A stretch of DNA of 6,552 nt, from assembly GCA_900550185.1 (NCBI GenBank), contig URRN01000114.1, forward strand, positions 1-6,552, written 5' to 3'. The position numbers and the translations under genes were made by a program. Shown here piece after piece: positions 4,328 to 6,552 of the stretch. Below the pieces are notes generated by a model that saw nothing but the letters and a program-made list of their open reading frames with translations, had not been told where the DNA came from and made no database searches. Source of the DNA: an uncultured Collinsella sp. (lineage in GTDB: Bacteria > Actinomycetota > Coriobacteriia > Coriobacteriales > Coriobacteriaceae). The number at the start of each line of letters is the position of its first letter. The stretch's first letter is position 1.

Positions 4328-4516
4328 ATGCCCAAGGAGCAGGAGCCCGCGCAGGTGCTCAAGCGGTTCAAGAAGGAGGGTTGGACGCTCTACACCGGCA
4401 AGGGCAGCCACGTGGTCGCGCGAAAGGAAGGAATCCAGATCAGCGTGCCCACCTCCAAGAAGGAGATACCGATAGGGACGTACCGAAAAATAGCTAAGAC
4501 GGCGGGGTGGCTCTAG
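4328..4516 (+). CDS. hicA: HicA-type mRNA interferase toxin, 62 aa
   Basis: ATG at 4328 follows AAAGGAGG with 4-5 nt spacing; an upstream in-frame ATG at 4265 lies within the promoter and is rejected. The length (about 60 aa) and motif order fit HicA: an N-terminal helix (EPAQVLKRFKKEGWTLY), then GKGSHVVARKEG with the catalytic histidine at residue 28, a strand ISVPTSKKEIPIGT, and a final helix YRKIAKTAGWL. In the family this dsRBD-like fold cleaves mRNA independently of ribosomes, with the His essential. The gene is followed 26 nt later by hicB, the usual toxin-first order. Role: growth-arrest toxin stabilising the element or responding to stress; activity here is inferred from the intact motif. 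Confidence 0.92.
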   Translation: MPKEQEPAQVLKRFKKEGWTLYTGKGSHVVARKEGIQISVPTSKKEIPIGTYRKIAKTAGWL

Positions 4517-4542
4517 CCCCGCCCCCTTGGGGGTCGAAAGAT

Positions 4543-5001
4543 ATGAAGACATACGTTTACCAGGCGGTGCTCACACCCGACGAGAACGGCGGCTACGACG
4601 TGGAGTTTCCCTCACTGCCGGGATGCTTCACCTGCGGCGACACGATTGCCGAGGCCGCCGAGCAGTCCGTGGACGCGGCGAGCACCTACGTGGCCGCGCT
4701 CGTGAAGGACGGTCTTGCCGTGCCCGAGCCCGAGTTCATCGAGCCCGCAGACGGCGGGCTCTCCATGATGGTCGCCTTCTCCACGGACGAGGGGTACATC
4801 GTGGAGGGCGAGACGGTCTCGGCGGCCGAAGCCGCGCGCAGGCTCTCCGTCTCCCCCGGCAGGATCACCCACATGCTCGACTCGGGGATCCTTACGGGCT
4901 ACCGCAAGGGCCGCCGTACCTACGTGACCGTGGAGAGCATAGCGGCGCGTCTGACCGACACGCCCCGCTCGGGCAGGCCCAAGCGCCGCGCAGTCGCGTA
5001 G
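4543..5001 (+). CDS. hicB: HicB-type antitoxin with C-terminal excisionase/MerR-like HTH, 152 aa
   Basis: ATG at 4543 begins MKTYVYQAVLTPDENGGYDV EFPSLPGCFTCGDT..., the hallmark HicB partial RNase H fold (residues 1-60: strand, 'GGYDVEFPSLPGC', helix EAAEQSVDAASTYVAALV). It binds and masks HicA. A GTG at 4507 overlapping hicA is in frame, but lacks the conserved start and is not chosen. The RBS is weak; a CCCCC/GGGGG hairpin (about 4521-4533) precedes the ATG. The C-terminal domain (91-137: TVSAAEAARRLSVSPGRITH, then MLDSGILTGYRKGRRTYVTVESI) resembles the HTH_17/excisionase-like fold instead of the ribbon-helix-helix or XRE domain common in HicB. The tail is basic (RPKRR). It probably represses the operon through the half-sites at 4263-4296. 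Confidence 0.9.
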   Translation: MKTYVYQAVLTPDENGGYDVEFPSLPGCFTCGDTIAEAAEQSVDAASTYVAALVKDGLAVPEPEFIEPADGGLSMMVAFSTDEGYIVEGETVSAAEAARRLSVSPGRITHMLDSGILTGYRKGRRTYVTVESIAARLTDTPRSGRPKRRAVA

Positions 5002-5016
5002 CCGGCCTCAACGCAA

Positions 5017-5060
5017 ACAAAAAAGCCCCGCGCGGCAATCTTGGCGGATCCGCACGGGGC
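5017..5060 (-). terminator. Conserved-loop hairpin, copy 2 (minus-strand intrinsic terminator), between hicB and integrase
   Basis: GCCCCGCGCGG (5025-5035) pairs with CCGCACGGGGC (5050-5060) with one C-A mismatch. On the minus strand the stem is followed by TTTTTTGTTT (from 5024 down), an excellent intrinsic terminator. On the plus strand no T-run follows, so it would not terminate hicAB itself. The central 21 bp equal copy 1 upstream of hicA. It ends 2 bp before an alternative integrase ATG at 5063. Confidence 0.75.
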
Positions 5061-5098
5061 ATATGCCCTCCGGCAAAAGGGAAAGGCAGGACCATTAT

Positions 5099-6337
5099 AT
5101 GTCAGCCAACGATACTTCAAGGTCAAAACTCGGCTCCAAGCGCGAGGTCGCGCCCGGCAAGTGGGTGATCCGCGTGCAGGCGGGCTTCCGCGCGGACGGC
5201 CACGTGCGCCGCGTGTCGCGCACCGTATACGGCACCGAGACCGAGGCCGATATCGCCATCGCCCAGCTCGCGCAGGAGCTAGGTGTGTCCCAGGCGGCGC
5301 ACGCGGGCGTGACGCTCGACATGTACTACTGGGGAGTTTTCCGCGACTCCCCCAGCAACCGCGGCAAGCCGCGCTCCCGCGCGAGCCTGCGCGAGTACGA
5401 CGGGCAGATGTGCAACTACATCTCCCCCGTCCTGGGGAGCATCGACATCTCCGAGATAACCCACGACATGATGCGAAGCTGCATCGAGCGCTCGGGTGCG
5501 CCGGCAAAGACCAAGACCACGCTTCGCGCCGTCATGCGCCGTGCCTTCGATGACGGATGGGTGACGGCGGAGCCCTTCCGCCGGCGCGTCATCGCGCCCA
5601 AAGCGAAGCAGGCGCCCGTGGAGCCGTGGAGCATCCCCGAGGCCGCAGAGGCGCTGCGCAGGCTCGCCGCCAGCGACGACCGCGCGGACCTGGTCATGAA
5701 CGCCTACTTGATTCTGGGCCTGAGCGGCCTGCGCAAGGAGGAGGCACTGGCGGTGCGCCCGTGCGACCTCAAGGTCACCACGACCTACGACTTCGCCACG
5801 GGCCAGCCGACCGTCTCGGAGTACATCGAGGTCTGTCGAGCGTACACGGACGAGGACGGCGTGAAGGAGACCAAGAACGCCCATTCCGTGCGCACCGTGC
5901 CGGTTTTATTGGCAGGCCGCGAGCGCCTGCACCAGATCATGGACGAGCTGCGCCCGAGCATAACCGTCGAGGGCGGCACTTCGGTTACGGAGCAGGTGCG
6001 GGAGTGGAGCGAACAGCGCATCGTGAACATGCGCGGCGATAACCTCGTGCGCGCGTGGCGGCGCATGTGCGTGCGCCATGACCTGCGGTATATCCCTCCC
6101 AAGGCCCTGCGCCACACGTCCGAGACCATCATGGCGGCGACCGAGGTCGACCCGCTGAGCATCATGGACCTGCACGGACATACGGACCTGGGGACAGATT
6201 ACCGCCATTACATCAAACCGGGCCTCGCGGAGCGCGAGAAGGCCGCCAGGCAGGTCGGGCGCGCCCTGCAGATCGTCGAGGGCGGCGGCGCGGACGGCGG
6301 TTTTAATGGCACCGGTCTGGGTGCCGAAACGCTCTAA
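5099..6337 (+). CDS. int: Tyrosine recombinase/integrase, 412 aa
   Basis: ATG at 5099 has AGGA 7 nt upstream; the in-frame ATG at 5063 lies against the terminator hairpin and lacks an RBS. Domain order: an arm-binding AP2-like N-terminal domain (about residues 8-62, PGKWVIRVQAGFRADGHVRR, then VSRTVYGTETEAD), a SAM-like core-binding domain (about 72-165, VTLDMYYWGVFRD, then LGSIDISEITHDMMRSCIER), and the catalytic domain (about 175-395). Active-site residues visible: Arg212 (LSGLRKEEA), Lys259 (TKNAHSVRTVPV), Arg338 (ALRHTSET), His361 (LHGHTDLGT) and the nucleophile Tyr368 (TDYRHY). The HxxR histidine is replaced by Lys335 (KALR), a tolerated variant. The enzyme integrates and excises the element by strand exchange at att. 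It reads towards a tRNA-Lys 3' half about 160 bp downstream, its probable target. The C-terminal Gly-rich tail is not conserved-looking. Confidence 0.95.
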   Translation: MSANDTSRSKLGSKREVAPGKWVIRVQAGFRADGHVRRVSRTVYGTETEADIAIAQLAQELGVSQAAHAGVTLDMYYWGVFRDSPSNRGKPRSRASLREYDGQMCNYISPVLGSIDISEITHDMMRSCIERSGAPAKTKTTLRAVMRRAFDDGWVTAEPFRRRVIAPKAKQAPVEPWSIPEAAEALRRLAASDDRADLVMNAYLILGLSGLRKEEALAVRPCDLKVTTTYDFATGQPTVSEYIEVCRAYTDEDGVKETKNAHSVRTVPVLLAGRERLHQIMDELRPSITVEGGTSVTEQVREWSEQRIVNMRGDNLVRAWRRMCVRHDLRYIPPKALRHTSETIMAATEVDPLSIMDLHGHTDLGTDYRHYIKPGLAEREKAARQVGRALQIVEGGGADGGFNGTGLGAETL

Positions 6338-6339
6338 AT

Positions 6340-6372
6340 TGCATTTTCTAGGTCCACTACCTGCAAAATGCA
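6340..6372. repeat. Imperfect inverted repeat just after int (possible recombinase core-type site)
   Basis: TGCATTTTCTAGGT (6340-6353), a 5-nt centre CCACT, then ACCTGCAAAATGCA (6359-6372). The 14-bp arms match at 12 positions. Two inverted arms around a short central segment is the geometry of tyrosine-recombinase core sites, and it starts 2 bp after the int stop codon. It could equally be a 3'-UTR hairpin for int; no T-run follows. Confidence 0.5.
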
Positions 6373-6376
6373 TAAA

Positions 6377-6410
6377 ACGCCCCCTGCCGCGCATAAACGG
6401 CAGGGGGCGT
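6377..6410. terminator. Strong GC-rich hairpin downstream of int
   Basis: ACGCCCCCTGCCG (6377-6389) and CGGCAGGGGGCGT (6398-6410) form a perfect 13-bp stem with an 8-nt loop. On the minus strand it is followed by TTTATGCATTTT, a moderate U-rich tract; on the plus strand by AAAA. It fits a 3'-end stabiliser or terminator for int, or a minus-strand terminator. Confidence 0.55.
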
Positions 6411-6455
6411 AAAACACGAACGGTAACGGACGGTTATGATTTGGCTTCTCGGCAA

Positions 6456-6486
6456 ACAAAAAAGGTCAGCGCCGAAGCGCTGACCT
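6456..6486 (-). terminator. Intrinsic terminator of the tRNA-Lys unit (UUCG loop)
   Basis: On the minus strand: AGGTCAGCGC, loop TTCG, GCGCTGACCT, then TTTTTTGTTT (stem at 6463-6472 and 6477-6486). A perfect 10-bp stem with a stable UUCG tetraloop and long T-run, 10 nt downstream of the tRNA CCA end. Confidence 0.88.
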
Positions 6487-6496
6487 GTGCGTTCTT

Positions 6497-6543
6497 TGGT
6501 GGGCCGTCAGGGGGTCGAACCCTGGACCTTGGGATTAAGAGTC
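6497..6543 (-). tRNA. tRNA-Lys(CTT) 3' half (probable att site); 5' part not tRNA-like in the window
   Basis: Read on the minus strand: encoded CCA (6499-6497), discriminator A (6500), acceptor 3' strand ACGGCCC, T-arm CAGGG-TTCGACC-CCCTG with all five pairs, variable loop AGGTC, and anticodon loop CTCTTAA with anticodon CTT (6539-6537). The 3' anticodon strand TCCCA would need TGGGA on the 5' side, but the bases present read CAAGA: only the two loop-closing pairs form, and no D-stem GAGC follows in the remaining bases. The gene therefore appears cut in the anticodon stem, as at an attP, attR or tandem junction made by a tRNA-targeting integrase. Only 9 bases beyond the break are visible, so an unusual but intact tRNA cannot be wholly excluded. 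Confidence 0.75.
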
Positions 6544-6552
6544 TTGAACGTG

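Noticed and set aside
5017..5060. Hairpin as terminator of hicAB on the plus strand
   Set aside because: The A-run precedes and no T-run follows the stem on the plus strand, so the intrinsic terminator reads only on the minus strand.
4527..5168. 213-codon plus-strand frame over hicB and the start of int
   Set aside because: Out-of-frame, Arg-rich shadow of the firmly identified hicB gene.
5279..5884. Long minus-strand frames antisense to int
   Set aside because: Shadow frames created by the GC-ending codons of the integrase; no RBS and no recognisable domain.
6411..6440. ACGG-rich short direct repeats after int as integrase arm-type sites
   Set aside because: The repeats (ACGGT/ACGG) are too short and too close together to distinguish from chance by eye.
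1..6552. CRISPR array or insertion sequence
   Set aside because: No regularly spaced identical repeats with unique spacers were seen, and no transposase frame or terminal-repeat/target-duplication pair was found.

Overview
The window is an accessory, integrative-element-like region from a high-GC bacterium. The GC-rich codon choice, strong AGGAGG ribosome-binding sites, many small HTH/XRE regulators and the style of integrase suggest a gut actinobacterium of the Coriobacteriia (Collinsella/Olsenella/Eggerthella type). That assignment is inference; no taxonomic marker gene is present.

Layout. Positions 1-1509 hold a compact minus-strand block, in transcription order: a 63-aa XRE-type HTH protein (1318-1509), a 49-aa hydrophobic protein overlapping its stop codon (1172-1321), a 200-bp non-coding stretch packed with GC-rich hairpins (983-1170), an excisionase-like HTH protein (718-948), a 52-aa single-pass membrane protein overlapping its stop (560-718), and a ParB-like nuclease/partition-fold protein that runs off the left edge (1-544). 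Positions 1576-2151 hold a small plus-strand zinc-ribbon protein, converging with a two-gene minus-strand unit (XRE regulator, then a helical acidic protein). Positions 2152-2369 are an AT-rich divergent control region with a 12-bp-arm inverted repeat, a 24-bp perfect palindrome and three copies of a GGC-N5-GCC(T)TAATT repeat. It separates two XRE regulators that share the C-terminal signature AWRxADxxxxSLDxLGGR, which looks like a phage-type immunity switch. The plus-strand regulator is followed by an unrecognised 305-aa protein (2800-3717). A 96-aa unknown protein lies on the minus strand (3782-4072).

Positions 4210-5060 form a hicAB toxin-antitoxin cassette bracketed by two hairpins with an identical 21-bp central segment but different outer stems. 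Both hairpins are oriented as minus-strand terminators. HicB carries a C-terminal excisionase/MerR-like HTH. A tyrosine recombinase follows (5099-6337). Beyond it are a 13-bp-arm inverted repeat resembling a recombinase core site, a strong hairpin, a UUCG-loop terminator, and the 3' half of a tRNA-Lys(CTT) gene on the minus strand. Identity to a tRNA appears to stop at the anticodon arm.

Taken together: an integrase that probably uses tRNA-Lys, an Xis-like protein, a ParB-like protein, a divergent repressor pair and a HicAB stabilisation module make this most likely one end (or the att junction) of an integrative or mobilizable element or prophage. No stretch longer than 300 bases lacks a gene. 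The three largest gaps (949-1171, 2152-2369, 4073-4327) all hold structured or regulatory DNA.
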